Shown: positions 8,589 to 16,862 of the stretch, one piece after another | Layout: every line of letters starts with the position of its first letter | Numbering within the stretch: the first letter of the stretch is position 1 | Source: Lentzea aerocolonigenes | GTDB lineage: Bacteria; Actinomycetota; Actinomycetes; Mycobacteriales; Pseudonocardiaceae | Direction of reading: 5' to 3' | Length of the DNA stretch: 64,000 bases | NCBI RefSeq assembly: GCF_000974445.1 | Contig: NZ_BBOJ01000004.1 | Span: 434,001 to 498,000, forward strand | Notes under the pieces: model-generated | What the model was told of the DNA's origin: nothing | Databases searched by the model: none | The model's input: only the letters and a program-made list of their open reading frames with translations | Made by a program: the position numbers and the translations under genes

Positions 8589-8946
8589 GCCCGGCCGCCT
8601 CGCCGAGCCGCACGGTGAACGCGTCCTCGGCGAGCAGGCTCGTGTGCTCCTCGACCTCGCCGCCGGCGCTGGTCAACGTGGGCTCGTACATCGCGGGCTC
8701 GTCGGTCAGCGCCTCGGACAGCAACGGGATGACGTGTTCGCGCACGGGGAACGGCGACATCGCGCGCCGGTAGGCCACCACTGACTCGAACTCGACCGTC
8801 AGCACCCACCTGTCGTCCTCGTCGGTGGACCGCGCCAGCGTGCCCTTGTGACACCCCTTCTGGGCAGTTAGAAGCTCTAACGCCCGCTTGACCCTGGCAG
8901 TAAACGTCTCAGGGTCGGATACGCGGAAACGGCACACCAGCAGCAC
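8569..8946 (-). CDS. Antibiotic-biosynthesis-monooxygenase (ABM) fold protein
   Basis: 125-residue protein with a dimeric ferredoxin-like ABM domain: VCRFRVSDPETFTARVKRAL, then GCHKGTLARSTDEDDRWVLT, VEFESVVAYRRAMSPFPV, and a closing strand. The spacing of the EFxSxxAYR segment is typical. Members range from cofactor-free oxygenases to regulators, so the reaction is open. The GTG start at 8946 is placed at the first strand, TVLLVCRF; upstream sequence belongs to the divergent gene, leaving only 17 bp between the two starts, which implies overlapping promoters or leaderless transcripts. Confidence 0.68.
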   Translation of the reverse strand: MLLVCRFRVSDPETFTARVKRALELLTAQKGCHKGTLARSTDEDDRWVLTVEFESVVAYRRAMSPFPVREHVIPLLSEALTDEPAMYEPTLTSAGGEVEEHTSLLAEDAFTVRLGEAAGPTNPRR

Positions 8947-8963
8947 GGTGCAAGGATGGCACG

Positions 8964-9242
8964 GTGACCTCCAAGCGCCCTCTCCTGCCCGGTGACGGCC
9001 CACTCGCGCGCGTACGCCCCGTCGTGGCGTTCGTGCTCGTGCTCGGTCTGTTCATCACGGGCGTCTTAGTCGGCGGCGCCGTCGGTGCGGCGCTGCTCGG
9101 CGTGCTGATCATCGGCGCGGGAGTGCTCCTGGCGGCAACGTGGAAGGTGCTTTCCCCAGCTCAACGCACGTTGCGCGTGGTGGTACTGCTGGTACTGGTC
9201 ATCATCACCGTAGAATTGGTTGTGAAAATCCCTACCAGGTGA
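8964..9242 (+). CDS. Small three-helix membrane protein
   Basis: 92-residue protein with three predicted membrane segments (PVVAFVLVLGLFITGVLVGG, AALLGVLIIGAGVLLAA, LRVVVLLVLVIITVELVV). The cytoplasmic face is basic (MTSKRPLLPGDGPLARVRP). Similar-sized uncharacterised proteins occur next to smtB-zur in other actinomycetes; I recognise no function. The GTG start at 8964 is 17 bp from the divergent ABM gene. Its stop lies 11 bp before the ArsR gene, so it may be the first gene of the metal-sensor operon. Confidence 0.7.
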   Translation: MTSKRPLLPGDGPLARVRPVVAFVLVLGLFITGVLVGGAVGAALLGVLIIGAGVLLAATWKVLSPAQRTLRVVVLLVLVIITVELVVKIPTR

Positions 9243-9253
9243 GGTGCGCCGCC

Positions 9254-9604
9254 ATGACTGCTCAACTGCACGGCGAGCACTCCCCCGAACGTGAGGCCCC
9301 CGCGCCCGCGCCACCCCGCTCCGCCCGCACCCTCGCCGAGGCCGGCGATCTGCTGCGCGCACTCGCCGCCCCCGTCCGCATCGCCATCGTGCTGCAGCTG
9401 CGCGAACACGACCGCTGCGTGCACGAACTGGTCGAGGCGCTCGGGGTGGCCCAGCCGCTGATCAGCCAGCACCTGCGCGTGCTGAAGTCCGCGGGCGTGG
9501 TGCACGGCGAACGACATGGCCGTGAGGTCGTGTACCGACTGGTAGACGAACACTTGGCGCACATCGTCGTGGACGCTGTGACGCACGTCGAGGAGAAGTT
9601 GTGA
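9254..9604 (+). CDS. ArsR/SmtB-family metal-sensing repressor
   Basis: 116-residue winged-helix repressor. The helix-turn-helix is clear: LLRALAAPVRIAIVLQL, then CVHELVEALGVAQPLISQHL, then the wing GERHGREVVYRL. The C-terminal helix DEHLAHIVVDAVTHVEE supplies alpha5-type His, Asp and Glu ligands like zinc-sensing SmtB. It directly precedes zur and overlaps it (GTGA at 9601), the same smtB-zur pair that in mycobacteria balances zinc excess and deficiency. Expected ligand is zinc by context and ligand type. The ATG at 9254 is preferred over upstream in-frame codons that fall in the preceding membrane gene. Confidence 0.88.
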   Translation: MTAQLHGEHSPEREAPAPAPPRSARTLAEAGDLLRALAAPVRIAIVLQLREHDRCVHELVEALGVAQPLISQHLRVLKSAGVVHGERHGREVVYRLVDEHLAHIVVDAVTHVEEKL

Positions 9605-10002
9605 CCGGACTGAGGTCCACCAAGCAGCGCACGGCGGTGTCGAACCTGCTCGACCAGCTGGACGACTTCCGCAGCGCCCAGGAACTGCACGAAGAACTTC
9701 GCCGCCGCGGCGAGGGCATCGGCCTGACGACGGTCTACCGGACCCTGCAGTCCCTCGCGGACGCGGGCCAGGTCGACGTCCTGCGCACCGACTCGGGCGA
9801 GGCGATCTACCGCCGTTGCTCGGCCCACCACCACCATCACCTCGTGTGCCGTCACTGCGGCCGCACGGTCGAGGTGGAGGGCCCTGCCGTCGAGAAGTGG
9901 GCGGACCGTGTCGCGGCGGAGAACGGGTTCTCCGAGGTCAGCCACACCGTCGAGATCTTCGGCACGTGTGCGGAGTGCGCGGCGAAGCTCAAGCAGGCTT
10001 GA
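9601..10002 (+). CDS. zur: Zinc uptake regulator of the Fur family
   Basis: 133-residue Fur-family repressor. The DNA-binding winged helix (STKQRTAVSNLLDQLDDF, then GIGLTTVYRTLQSLADAGQV) precedes the metal and dimerisation domain with the HHHHHLVCRHCG cluster and a second Cys pair, GTCAECA, which together form the structural zinc site. The link to zinc rather than iron comes from coupling with the SmtB-like gene (translational overlap) and from mycobacterial synteny. The 3' end overlaps the convergent hypothetical gene by 14 bp. I could not find a convincing Zur box in the short upstream region. Confidence 0.88.
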   Translation: MTGLRSTKQRTAVSNLLDQLDDFRSAQELHEELRRRGEGIGLTTVYRTLQSLADAGQVDVLRTDSGEAIYRRCSAHHHHHLVCRHCGRTVEVEGPAVEKWADRVAAENGFSEVSHTVEIFGTCAECAAKLKQA

Positions 10003-10552
10003 CCCGCAACCGCGCGACGGCGATGACGGTCAGTGCGGGAAGGCCGGCCGGGGCATCCACGTCCAGGCAGTCCTCGACCTCCCGCACCAGTTCCGGACCT
10101 CCCCAGCGCTCCGCCAGCGCGAGGGCACCGCGCCGCAACGGGTCGTGGGTCCGGAACTCGGTGAGCAGTTCCTCTCTCGTGTCGAGGAGGAAGCGAGCGA
10201 GACCGCGGTTGCGGTGATTCTCCTCCGGCTGCCGCATCCACTCGACCACGTCCGGGTCGTCGACAGCCTCCGCCATTCGCAGCGGCTGGAGCAGTTGGTG
10301 CGCACGCCACTTCACCAGTTCGTCCGGGTGATCCGGCGGACGCGTGTCGGGGTGGTCCCGCACGTACTGGTCGACCGCGTCCTGCCACGTGCGACGCTGC
10401 GACTCCGAGTGGAAGCTGAAGTCCCAGTTCGGATTCTCCCGGAACGCGTGGATCCACGCCGGGTGGATGCCCGCGTTCCGGTACCCCGTCTCGAAGATCT
10501 CGAAGAACCCGGAGTCGTCACGCGGCCCGAAGCTCATGCCGCCGTGGCGCAT
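9989..10552 (-). CDS. Conserved hypothetical protein, Trp/Arg-rich
   Basis: 187-residue soluble protein, not recognised. It is rich in Arg, Asp, Trp and His, with segments such as HPAWIHAFRENPNWDFSFHS and VEWMRQPEENHRNRGLARF, and looks like a helical DNA/RNA-processing or adaptor protein, but no motif supports a function. The ATG at 10552 is chosen because AGGA precedes it by seven bases; an inner ATG lies five codons later. It converges with zur and follows the TIGR03943 gene in the leftward direction after an 8-bp gap, so it may be the last gene of the uppS-to-permease run. Confidence 0.6.
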   Translation of the reverse strand: MRHGGMSFGPRDDSGFFEIFETGYRNAGIHPAWIHAFRENPNWDFSFHSESQRRTWQDAVDQYVRDHPDTRPPDHPDELVKWRAHQLLQPLRMAEAVDDPDVVEWMRQPEENHRNRGLARFLLDTREELLTEFRTHDPLRRGALALAERWGGPELVREVEDCLDVDAPAGLPALTVIAVARLRVKPA

Positions 10553-10560
10553 CGGGGTTC

Positions 10561-11265
10561 CTAGGACTCGTAGGGCTCAGCCGGTTCGGCCACCGCGTTG
10601 AACGACTCCACCGTGAAGCTCGGCACCCACGAGTTCTTCTCGTTCGCCGACTTCGGCACGACCTGCCCGCTGAGCTCCACCCACTGCTCGTCCGGCAGCG
10701 ACGGCACGTCTCCGGCCAGCTTGACCTTCAACGGCCGTGCGTCGGCGGCGCAGCACGAGATCGCGAGCCTCGCCACGTACGTGGAGCCCTCCGCGCGCGT
10801 GAGGAACCCCGTCAGGCGAACGCGCCGGTTGTCCAGCGTGCCGGACTCGTCCCACGCCGTGCGCGTGACGAACTCCGTCATGGACAACGGGATGACGTCG
10901 CCGGACGGCAGTTCGCCCAGCAGGTTGCGGGACCGCTGCGTCTGGTTCGTGTCGGCGGCCGAGCTCACGACGTCGCCGCCCAGTGCGGGGGGCGAGATCA
11001 GGAACACCGCCATCACCGGCAGCAGCATCAGCCAGGTCGAGCGCGACGAGTGCGAGTGCTCGTGGTCGTGCTCGTCGGCTGCCCTGCCGCGCCGGATGTC
11101 GCGGATGATCGCGAACAGCGCCAGCCCGATCATGATCACGCCGGCCGCGATCAGCAGCGGCAGCAGGCCCTTCTGGACGTACCTGAGGTAGAGGCCGGAG
11201 AAGCTGATCTTCAGCAGCGCGCCGCCGAGCAGGACCAGCAGGATGTTCTGGGTTTCCCGCCTCAC
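10561..11265 (-). CDS. TIGR03943-type permease partner (DUF1980)
   Basis: 234-residue membrane protein. Two N-terminal helices (NILLVLLGGALLKISFSG, LLPLLIAAGVIMIGLALFAI) flank a His-rich cytoplasmic loop (HDHEHSHSS, about residues 67-75). A third helix leads to an exterior domain containing the paired Cys of ARLAISCCAADARPL and an OB-like WVELSGQVV. The family always pairs with a DUF318 permease; here the GTG start overlaps that gene's stop (GTGA). The His loop and nearby SmtB/Zur genes suggest metal, perhaps zinc, handling; that is inference, and no metal-responsive operator is visible. Confidence 0.8.
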   Translation of the reverse strand: MRRETQNILLVLLGGALLKISFSGLYLRYVQKGLLPLLIAAGVIMIGLALFAIIRDIRRGRAADEHDHEHSHSSRSTWLMLLPVMAVFLISPPALGGDVVSSAADTNQTQRSRNLLGELPSGDVIPLSMTEFVTRTAWDESGTLDNRRVRLTGFLTRAEGSTYVARLAISCCAADARPLKVKLAGDVPSLPDEQWVELSGQVVPKSANEKNSWVPSFTVESFNAVAEPAEPYES

Positions 11266-12272
11266 AGCAGCACCACTCCTGTCACGACTGCGCACAAGAT
11301 CGCCACCACGAAGGTAGCCGGTGCGAAGCGGAACGCGAAGGACTTGCCGAACGCACCCGCCTGCAACGCGATCAGCTTCACGTCGACGGCGGGGCCGACG
11401 ACCAGGAAGACCAGTCGCGGCAGCAACGGCAGCGCGGAGAACGCCACCGCCACGAACGCGTCGGCCTCCGAGCACAGCGCCAGGATCACGGCCAGGAACG
11501 CCATCACGATCACGCCCAGCACGATCTGGCCGCCGAGGGTCTGCATCCACGCGACCGGCACGAACGTCTTGAACGCCGCCGCGAACAACCCGCCCAGCAC
11601 CAGGAACCCGCCGGCGTCCACGAGGTCGTGGCGCGCGCTCTCGGCGAACACGGCCCACTTGGACGTGCCGGAGTGGTCACCGAGGCGTGCCAGCGCACGT
11701 TCGGCGATCCACTCCATCTTGCCGAAGCGCACCCACAGCCAGCCCATGACCATCGCCGTCAGCAACGACCCCACGAACCGCGCGACGACCATCATCGGGG
11801 TGTCGTTGAACGCCACCGCCGTCGCGACCAGCACGATCGGGTTCACCGCGGGCGCCGCCAGCAGGAACGTCAGCGCCACCGCCGGCGCGACGCCCTGCTG
11901 CATCAGCCGCCGCGCCACGGGCACCGAAGCGCACTCGCAGCCCGGCAGGGCCACGCCCGCGACGCCTGCCACGGGCACGGCCAGGGCGGTTTTCGAGGGC
12001 AGCAACCGGCGCAGGGCCGACGCCGGCACGAACGCCGCGATCGCGCCGGAGATCAGCACGCCCAGCACCAGGAACGGCATGGCCTGCACGCAGATCGCCA
12101 CGAACACGGTCGACGCGGTGCGCAGCTTCGGCACGTCGAGCAGGTCGACGAGCCTGGACTGGAAGAGCAGTGCGAGAACGAGGATCCCGCACAGCACCTC
12201 CAACGACGTGATCTTCAGACGAGGCGGGCCTGAGCGCCGCTTCGACGACCGGATCTCGCCGGTGATCGTCAT
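11262..12272 (-). CDS. DUF318-family permease
   Basis: 336-residue integral membrane protein with about eight to ten helices. The family signature PGCECASVPVARRL follows helix three, and the second half repeats the topology with the conserved acidic LALCSEADAFVAVAF helix. Such permeases occur with TIGR03943 partners and have been proposed to move metal ions or other inorganic solutes. Start ATG 12272; the stop overlaps the partner start. The upstream acidic protein gene overlaps its start by four bases, so the genes from uppS downward may form one transcript. Confidence 0.85.
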   Translation of the reverse strand: MTITGEIRSSKRRSGPPRLKITSLEVLCGILVLALLFQSRLVDLLDVPKLRTASTVFVAICVQAMPFLVLGVLISGAIAAFVPASALRRLLPSKTALAVPVAGVAGVALPGCECASVPVARRLMQQGVAPAVALTFLLAAPAVNPIVLVATAVAFNDTPMMVVARFVGSLLTAMVMGWLWVRFGKMEWIAERALARLGDHSGTSKWAVFAESARHDLVDAGGFLVLGGLFAAAFKTFVPVAWMQTLGGQIVLGVIVMAFLAVILALCSEADAFVAVAFSALPLLPRLVFLVVGPAVDVKLIALQAGAFGKSFAFRFAPATFVVAILCAVVTGVVLL

Positions 12273-12709
12273 TCCGCGTCCGCGTCCAGGTCGAGCAGAC
12301 GACGGTAGGTGCGGGCCATGCCTTCGCGGATCTCCTCGGGCGATGGCGGCTCGGCGAACTCGGCCTCTTCTTCTTCGAGGTCTTCCTCGTCGTCGAAGTC
12401 GACGGGCGTGCCGTTGACCGTCTCCTCCTCGTCGTCCTCTTCGAGGGCGGCCTCGCGCAGCTCCTCGATCGTGGCCGAGACGTCCTCGGCCGACAGCGCG
12501 GGCAGCATCGGCTTCACGATGGCCAGCACACCGCCCTCGGCGTCGTCCAGAGCCACGGCCTCGGCGAGCGCGACGGCGTGGTCACGCTCGTACGGGCCGC
12601 AGATGAACGAGTCCCAGTCGTCGCCGCCGGACGGCTCGAACGTGACGGTCCACGGGAACTCGTTGACGTCCGAGTCCTCTTCCGGCTCGTAAATGATCAC
12701 GCCACCCAT
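12269..12709 (-). CDS. Very acidic hypothetical protein
   Basis: 146-residue protein. Residues 1-75 look globular (FPWTVTFEPSGGDDWDSFIC, a beta-rich start), followed by a long Glu/Asp stretch (about 88-120, for example EEDDEEETVNG and EEEEAEFAEPP) and a C-terminal helix. No family recognised. The ATG at 12709 follows AAGGA by about nine bases. It sits in the leftward chain between a YbjN-type gene and the DUF318 permease, and overlaps the permease start by four bases. Confidence 0.62.
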   Translation of the reverse strand: MGGVIIYEPEEDSDVNEFPWTVTFEPSGGDDWDSFICGPYERDHAVALAEAVALDDAEGGVLAIVKPMLPALSAEDVSATIEELREAALEEDDEEETVNGTPVDFDDEEDLEEEEAEFAEPPSPEEIREGMARTYRRLLDLDADAE

Positions 12710-12722
12710 CGAGGGGTCCTTT

Positions 12723-13121
12723 CTAGGAAAAGCGGGAGAGGAGCTCGCCGCGCACCTGCGAGGCGGTCGACACGACCAGCATGAGCAACGTGCTCAGCGG
12801 TTCCGGCTTGAGGCCGTCCGCCGGGAACGCGTACCGCAGCATGACGTCCGTGCCCCGTTCGGACGCGATCACACCGAGCGTGCCGAACAGGCCCTGACCG
12901 GCGCGTTCGGCTACCCACACCGCCGCCTCGCCCGGCAGGTCCCACGCGACCACGCACGTCAGCGAGAGCACGGTCAGGCCCTCGGACAGCTCCATGCCCT
13001 GCACCGCGCACGGCACGTCGCCGTGGCGGAAGCTCAGGGCGCCGTCGTCGTCCACGGCGACGTCGTGGAACAGCTCCAGCGCCTTGCGCGCGGCCTCGAG
13101 AGCCTCACCGCTCGCGTTCAC
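12723..13121 (-). CDS. YbjN-domain protein
   Basis: 132-residue protein with a YbjN-like (secretion-chaperone-type) fold: helix [13 protein letters not shown], strands around [16 protein letters not shown], central [13 protein letters not shown], and a C-terminal helix [15 protein letters not shown]. The family is common in actinobacteria and lacks a proven activity. The GTG at 13121 overlaps the uppS stop (GTGA), indicating translational coupling to uppS. No signal peptide. Confidence 0.65.
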   Translation of the reverse strand: MNASGEALEAARKALELFHDVAVDDDGALSFRHGDVPCAVQGMELSEGLTVLSLTCVVAWDLPGEAAVWVAERAGQGLFGTLGVIASERGTDVMLRYAFPADGLKPEPLSTLLMLVVSTASQVRGELLSRFS

Positions 13122-13948
13122 GACACCTCCGAATCGGGCTTGTCGATCGCACCACCGAAGCGGCGGTCGCGCTCGGCGAACTTCTCGACGGCGCGCCACA
13201 TGTCGCGGCGGTCGAAGTCCGGCCACAGGATGTCCTGGAACACCAGCTCGGCGTACGCGGACTGCCAGAGCATGAAGTTCGAGGTGCGCTGCTCGCCGGA
13301 CGGCCGGATGAACAGGTCCACGTCCGGCATCTCGGGCTGGTAGAGGTAGCGCGCGATGGTCTTCTCGTCGACCTTGTCCGGGTTGAGCTGCCCGGCGGCG
13401 GCGAGACGGGCGATCTCGCGGGCGGCGTCACCGATCTCGGCGCGGCCGCCGTAGTTGATGCACATCGCGAGGTTGAGCTTGTCGTTGTCGCGGGTGCGCT
13501 CCTCCGCGATCTCCAGCTCCTTGATGACGCTGCGCCACAACCGCGGCCGGCGGCCCGCCCACCGCACGCGGACGCCCAGCTCGTCGAGCTCGTCGGTGCG
13601 GTGGTGGATGACGTCGCGGGAGAAGCCCATGAGGAACCGGACCTCTTCGGGGCTGCGGCGCCAGTTCTCGGTGGAGAAGGCGTACAGCGACAGCCACTTC
13701 ACGCCCATCTCGATGGCGCCCTTGGCGACCTCGACGACGACCTGCTCGCCGCGCTTGTGGCCCTCGACCCGCGACAGTCCGCGCTGGTTGGCCCAGCGGC
13801 CGTTGCCGTCCATGACGATCGCGATGTGCTTCGGCACGAACTCGGCGGGGATCGCCGGTGGCGTCGCGCCTGAGGGGTGCGGCTCCGGCGGGCGCGGGAC
13901 GCGCTTCTCGCGTTCGGAGCGGCGGCGACGCAGCATGAGGCTCGGCAT
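13118..13948 (-). CDS. uppS: Isoprenyl (undecaprenyl/decaprenyl) diphosphate synthase
   Basis: 276-residue cis-prenyltransferase that extends farnesyl-type diphosphate with isopentenyl units to make the lipid carrier for cell-wall synthesis. Motifs in order: [13 protein letters not shown] with the catalytic Asp, [52 protein letters not shown], and the C-terminal [20 protein letters not shown]. The N-terminal 30 residues are basic and Pro-rich. Two ATGs compete (13948 and 13936): GAAAGG sits right before the first and about 11 bases before the second. Order uppS-recO-era matches mycobacteria. Confidence 0.95.
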   Translation of the reverse strand: MPSLMLRRRRSEREKRVPRPPEPHPSGATPPAIPAEFVPKHIAIVMDGNGRWANQRGLSRVEGHKRGEQVVVEVAKGAIEMGVKWLSLYAFSTENWRRSPEEVRFLMGFSRDVIHHRTDELDELGVRVRWAGRRPRLWRSVIKELEIAEERTRDNDKLNLAMCINYGGRAEIGDAAREIARLAAAGQLNPDKVDEKTIARYLYQPEMPDVDLFIRPSGEQRTSNFMLWQSAYAELVFQDILWPDFDRRDMWRAVEKFAERDRRFGGAIDKPDSEVS

Positions 13949-13978
13949 CCTTTCGGCAGCGATCGGGTGGCCGCCAGA

Positions 13979-14731
13979 TTAGCCGTCGTCCAGCTTGGCC
14001 TTGCGTTCGACCAAGGGCAACGATCGCAGCTGCCGTTCGAGGTGCCACTGCAGGTGTGCCGCGACCAGGCCACTCGCGTCCCGGCGGGCCAGGTGCGGGA
14101 TCTCGTCGACCACGCCCCACTGGCCGTGCAGCAGCGCCGAGAGCAGCGTCAGCGTGTCCGCCGACGGCGACGCGGAGCCGGGCGGGCGGCAGTTCGGGCA
14201 GCACGTGCCACCGGCCTGGACGCTGAACGCGCGGTGCGGGCCGGGGGTGCCGCACTTGGCGCACTCGTTCACCGCGGGCGCCCAGCCGGCGAATGCCATG
14301 GCACGCATGAGGAACGCGTCCAGCAGCAGCGACGGGTCACGTTCTGCTGCGGCCAACGCGCGCAGGGCACCCGTGACGAGCAGATAGAGCCGTACGACAG
14401 GTTCGCCCTCTTCGGCCGTGAGGCGGTCGGCGGTCTCGAGGATCGCGCACGCGGCCGTGTAGCGCTGGTAGTCGTTGACGATGCCGACGCCGAACGCGTC
14501 CAGCGTCTGCACCTGCGTGATGATGTCGAGCGACCGGCCGGGGTGGAACTGCACGTCGACGTGGCAGAACGGCTCCAGCCGCGCGCCGAACTTCGACGAC
14601 GTGCGGCGCACGCCCTTCGCGACGGCTCGCAACTTCCCGTGCCGCTGCGTCAGGAAGGTGATGATCCGGTCCGCTTCACCGAGCTTCTGCACGCGCAGCA
14701 CGATTCCGGTGTCGCGGTACAGGTTCGCCAT
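13979..14731 (-). CDS. recO: DNA repair protein RecO
   Basis: 250-residue RecO, which with RecR loads RecA on SSB-coated gaps. The N-terminal OB-fold (YRDTGIVLRVQKLGEADRII, TFLTQRHGKLRAVAKGVRR) is followed by a helical core (VRLYLLVTGALRALAAAERD). A zinc finger of two Cys pairs (ECAKCGTPGPH and TCCPNCRPPG) follows at about residues 178-202. Length is typical. The ATG overlaps the era stop (TGATG), so it is translated with era upstream and uppS 30 bp downstream. Confidence 0.95.
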   Translation of the reverse strand: MANLYRDTGIVLRVQKLGEADRIITFLTQRHGKLRAVAKGVRRTSSKFGARLEPFCHVDVQFHPGRSLDIITQVQTLDAFGVGIVNDYQRYTAACAILETADRLTAEEGEPVVRLYLLVTGALRALAAAERDPSLLLDAFLMRAMAFAGWAPAVNECAKCGTPGPHRAFSVQAGGTCCPNCRPPGSASPSADTLTLLSALLHGQWGVVDEIPHLARRDASGLVAAHLQWHLERQLRSLPLVERKAKLDDG

Positions 14732-15636
14732 CAGAACCCCAGGCGGCGCAACTGTTTCGGATCGCGCTGCCAGTCCTTGGCGATCTTGATGTGCAGGTCC
14801 AGGTACACGCGGGTGCCCAGCAGCGCCTCGATCTGCTTGCGGGCCGTCATGCCGACCTGCTTGAGCCGCTCACCCCGGTGGCCCAGGATGATCGCCTTCT
14901 GCGACGGCCGTTCGACGAACACGAACGCGTGGATGTCCATCAGGTCGTCGCGACCCTCGCGCGGAAGCATCTCCTCCACCACCACGGCGATGGAGTGCGG
15001 CAGCTCGTCGCGCACGCCTTCGAGCGCGGCCTCGCGGATCAGCTCGGCGACCAGCGTCTGCTCCGGCTCGTCGGTCAGGTCGCCGTCCGGGAACAGCTGC
15101 GGGCCTTCCGGCAGCTTCTGCAGCAGCAGGTCGCTCAGCTTGTCGACCTGGAAGCCGTCGACCGCGGAGACCGGGATGATCTCGGCGAACTCCATGACCT
15201 TCTGCAGCGCGAGCAGCTGCTCCATCACCTGCTGCTGCGACACCAGGTCGGTCTTGGTGACGATGCCGACCACGGGCGTGCGCTTGGCGACCTTCTCGAG
15301 CTCGGCGGCGATGAACTTGTCGCCGGGACCGACCTTCTGGTCGGCGGGCACGCAGAAGCCGACGACGTCGACCTCCGACCACGTCTCGCGCACCAGGTCG
15401 TTGAGCCGCTGGCCGAGCAGCGTGCGCGGCCGGTGCAGACCGGGCGTGTCGACCAGCACGAGCTGGCCGTCGGTGCGGTGCACGATGCCGCGGATCGTGT
15501 GGCGGGTGGTCTGCGGCTTGTTCGACGTGATGGCGACCTTCGTGCCCACCAGCGCGTTCGTCAGCGTCGACTTCCCTGCGTTCGGGCGTCCGACGAAACA
15601 CGCGAACCCGGAGCGGTAACCATCCATGAAGTCCAT
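14731..15636 (-). CDS. era: Ribosome-assembly GTPase Era
   Basis: 301-residue GTPase for 30S maturation. G1 is GRPNAGKSTLTN, the G2 region KPQTTRHTIRGI, G3 DTPGLHRPR, G4 TKTD in VGIVTKTDLV, and the C-terminal KH RNA-binding domain contains VFVERPSQKAIILGHRGERL. Two in-frame ATGs occur at the start (15636 and 15627); the first is used. Its stop overlaps the recO start. A 12-bp hairpin upstream separates it from the propeller gene, so era probably begins its own transcript or reads through weakly. Confidence 0.96.
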   Translation of the reverse strand: MDFMDGYRSGFACFVGRPNAGKSTLTNALVGTKVAITSNKPQTTRHTIRGIVHRTDGQLVLVDTPGLHRPRTLLGQRLNDLVRETWSEVDVVGFCVPADQKVGPGDKFIAAELEKVAKRTPVVGIVTKTDLVSQQQVMEQLLALQKVMEFAEIIPVSAVDGFQVDKLSDLLLQKLPEGPQLFPDGDLTDEPEQTLVAELIREAALEGVRDELPHSIAVVVEEMLPREGRDDLMDIHAFVFVERPSQKAIILGHRGERLKQVGMTARKQIEALLGTRVYLDLHIKIAKDWQRDPKQLRRLGF

Positions 15637-15643
15637 TGTCCCT

Positions 15644-15673
15644 GGGACCGGCGACGAGGTTGTCGCCGGTCCC
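15644..15673 (-). terminator. Perfect 12-bp stem-loop after propeller gene
   Basis: GGGACCGGCGAC (15644-15655) pairs perfectly with GTCGCCGGTCCC (15662-15673) around a six-base loop, between the stop of the secreted propeller gene and the start of era. No U-run follows, as is common for actinobacterial terminators. It most likely ends the propeller transcript. Confidence 0.7.
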
Positions 15674-15689
15674 GAAATCTGCTAGCCGA

Positions 15690-16634
15690 TCACGCCCACC
15701 ACTTGTGGTAGAGCGCGTTGTCGGTGCCGACGACGAACGTGTCGATGCGGTTGTTCGACCACGAAACCGCTGCTGGGCCGCTGATCAGCCCGCCACCGAG
15801 CGACTCCCAGCCGGACCAGCCGCTCTGGAACCACTTGTGGTACATCGCGTTGTCCGTGCCGCGGACGAAGATGTCGAGCCGGCCGGAGGCCCACGACGAG
15901 GCGCCTGGCCCCGAGGTGACGGTGCCGCCGAGCGATTCCCACGCGGACCAGCCGCTCTGGAACCACAGGTGGTACAGCGCGTAGTCGGTGCCGCCGGCGA
16001 ACACGTCGATGCGTCCGGAACCCCACGAGACGGCTGCCGGGTAGGTGCTCAGGACGCCGCCCAGCGACTCCCAGCCCGACCAGCCGTTCTGGAACCACTT
16101 GTGCCACAGCGCGTTGTCACTGCCGCGCCCGAACACGTCCAGTCGTCCGGCGCTCCACGACGAAGCACCCGGAGCCGACGTCAGATAGCCGCCGAGTGAT
16201 TCCCAATCGGACCAGCCGTTCTGGAACCATTTGTGGTACAGCGCGTTGTCGCTGCCGCGGCCGAAAACGTCAATTCTTCCGTTGCTCCACGAAACAGCTG
16301 CGGGTGCGGACGTCAAATAGCCGCCGAGCGACTCCCAGCCGGACCAGCCGCCGTCGTACCACTTGTGCCACAGGGCGTGGTCCTGGCCGACGGCGAACAC
16401 GTCGAGCCTGCCCGGCGCCCACGACGAGACCGCCGGAGCCGAGATCAGGTAGCCGCCCAACGACTCCCAGCCCGACCAGGCCTGCGTGGTGAGACCGCGT
16501 TCGTGGCCGACGATCATGCCGGTCAGGCGGTCGGTGGTGGCTCCCGCCCGTACTTCGGCCTGAGCCGGTGCCGCCGCGACGACACCGGCGAACAACAACG
16601 ACAGCACGACGAGAACAGATCTGAGCTTTTTCAT
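15690..16634 (-). CDS. Secreted six-repeat beta-propeller, PLL lectin-like (DUF346)
   Basis: 314-residue exported protein: signal peptide (MKKLRSVLVVLSLLFAGVV with cleavage near AQA), then six repeats of about 47 residues. Each repeat carries a WESLGG turn and an RxDxFxxGxDxALxHKW strand. The last half-blade (RIDTFVVGTDNALYHKWW) lacks its WESLGG, which is supplied by the N-terminal copy, so the ring is likely closed by velcro pairing. This is the DUF346 repeat of the Photorhabdus PLL fucose-binding propeller, so a sugar-binding role is plausible. Repeats alternate between SSWxxGRLD and AVSWxxxRID forms. ATG 16634 has GAGG seven bases upstream. No enzyme domain is attached. Confidence 0.8.
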   Translation of the reverse strand: MKKLRSVLVVLSLLFAGVVAAAPAQAEVRAGATTDRLTGMIVGHERGLTTQAWSGWESLGGYLISAPAVSSWAPGRLDVFAVGQDHALWHKWYDGGWSGWESLGGYLTSAPAAVSWSNGRIDVFGRGSDNALYHKWFQNGWSDWESLGGYLTSAPGASSWSAGRLDVFGRGSDNALWHKWFQNGWSGWESLGGVLSTYPAAVSWGSGRIDVFAGGTDYALYHLWFQSGWSAWESLGGTVTSGPGASSWASGRLDIFVRGTDNAMYHKWFQSGWSGWESLGGGLISGPAAVSWSNNRIDTFVVGTDNALYHKWWA

Positions 16635-16862
16635 GACCATCCTCGGTTGGTCGCGAATTTCTCCCCGCAACCGAACCTAGGACCGAATTGCGCGCACGGT
16701 CAATCGCGCATTCAGATCACTCCGCACTTTCCCATTTTGGGTCGCACGGAATAGGGCCTTTCATGGGGTCTTCCGGCACTGGTCCGGACGGGTGAGGCGG
16801 GCGCAGGCTGACCGCCGCGTCCCCCGCGTCCATTCGTACCTCGCGCACAAGGAGAGTGCGAC

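Noticed and set aside
9190..9253. Zur box upstream of the ArsR-zur pair
   Set aside because: TGTGAAAATCCCTACCA matches only half of the actinobacterial Zur consensus and lies inside the preceding gene.
12269..13948. Frameshift between the acidic protein and the YbjN gene
   Set aside because: Each has its own start signal and stop, with a 13-bp gap; the two do not form parts of one known domain.
15690..16634. Regular 140-bp periodicity resembling a CRISPR or satellite array
   Set aside because: The period equals the protein repeat of the propeller; there are no identical direct repeats with unique spacers.
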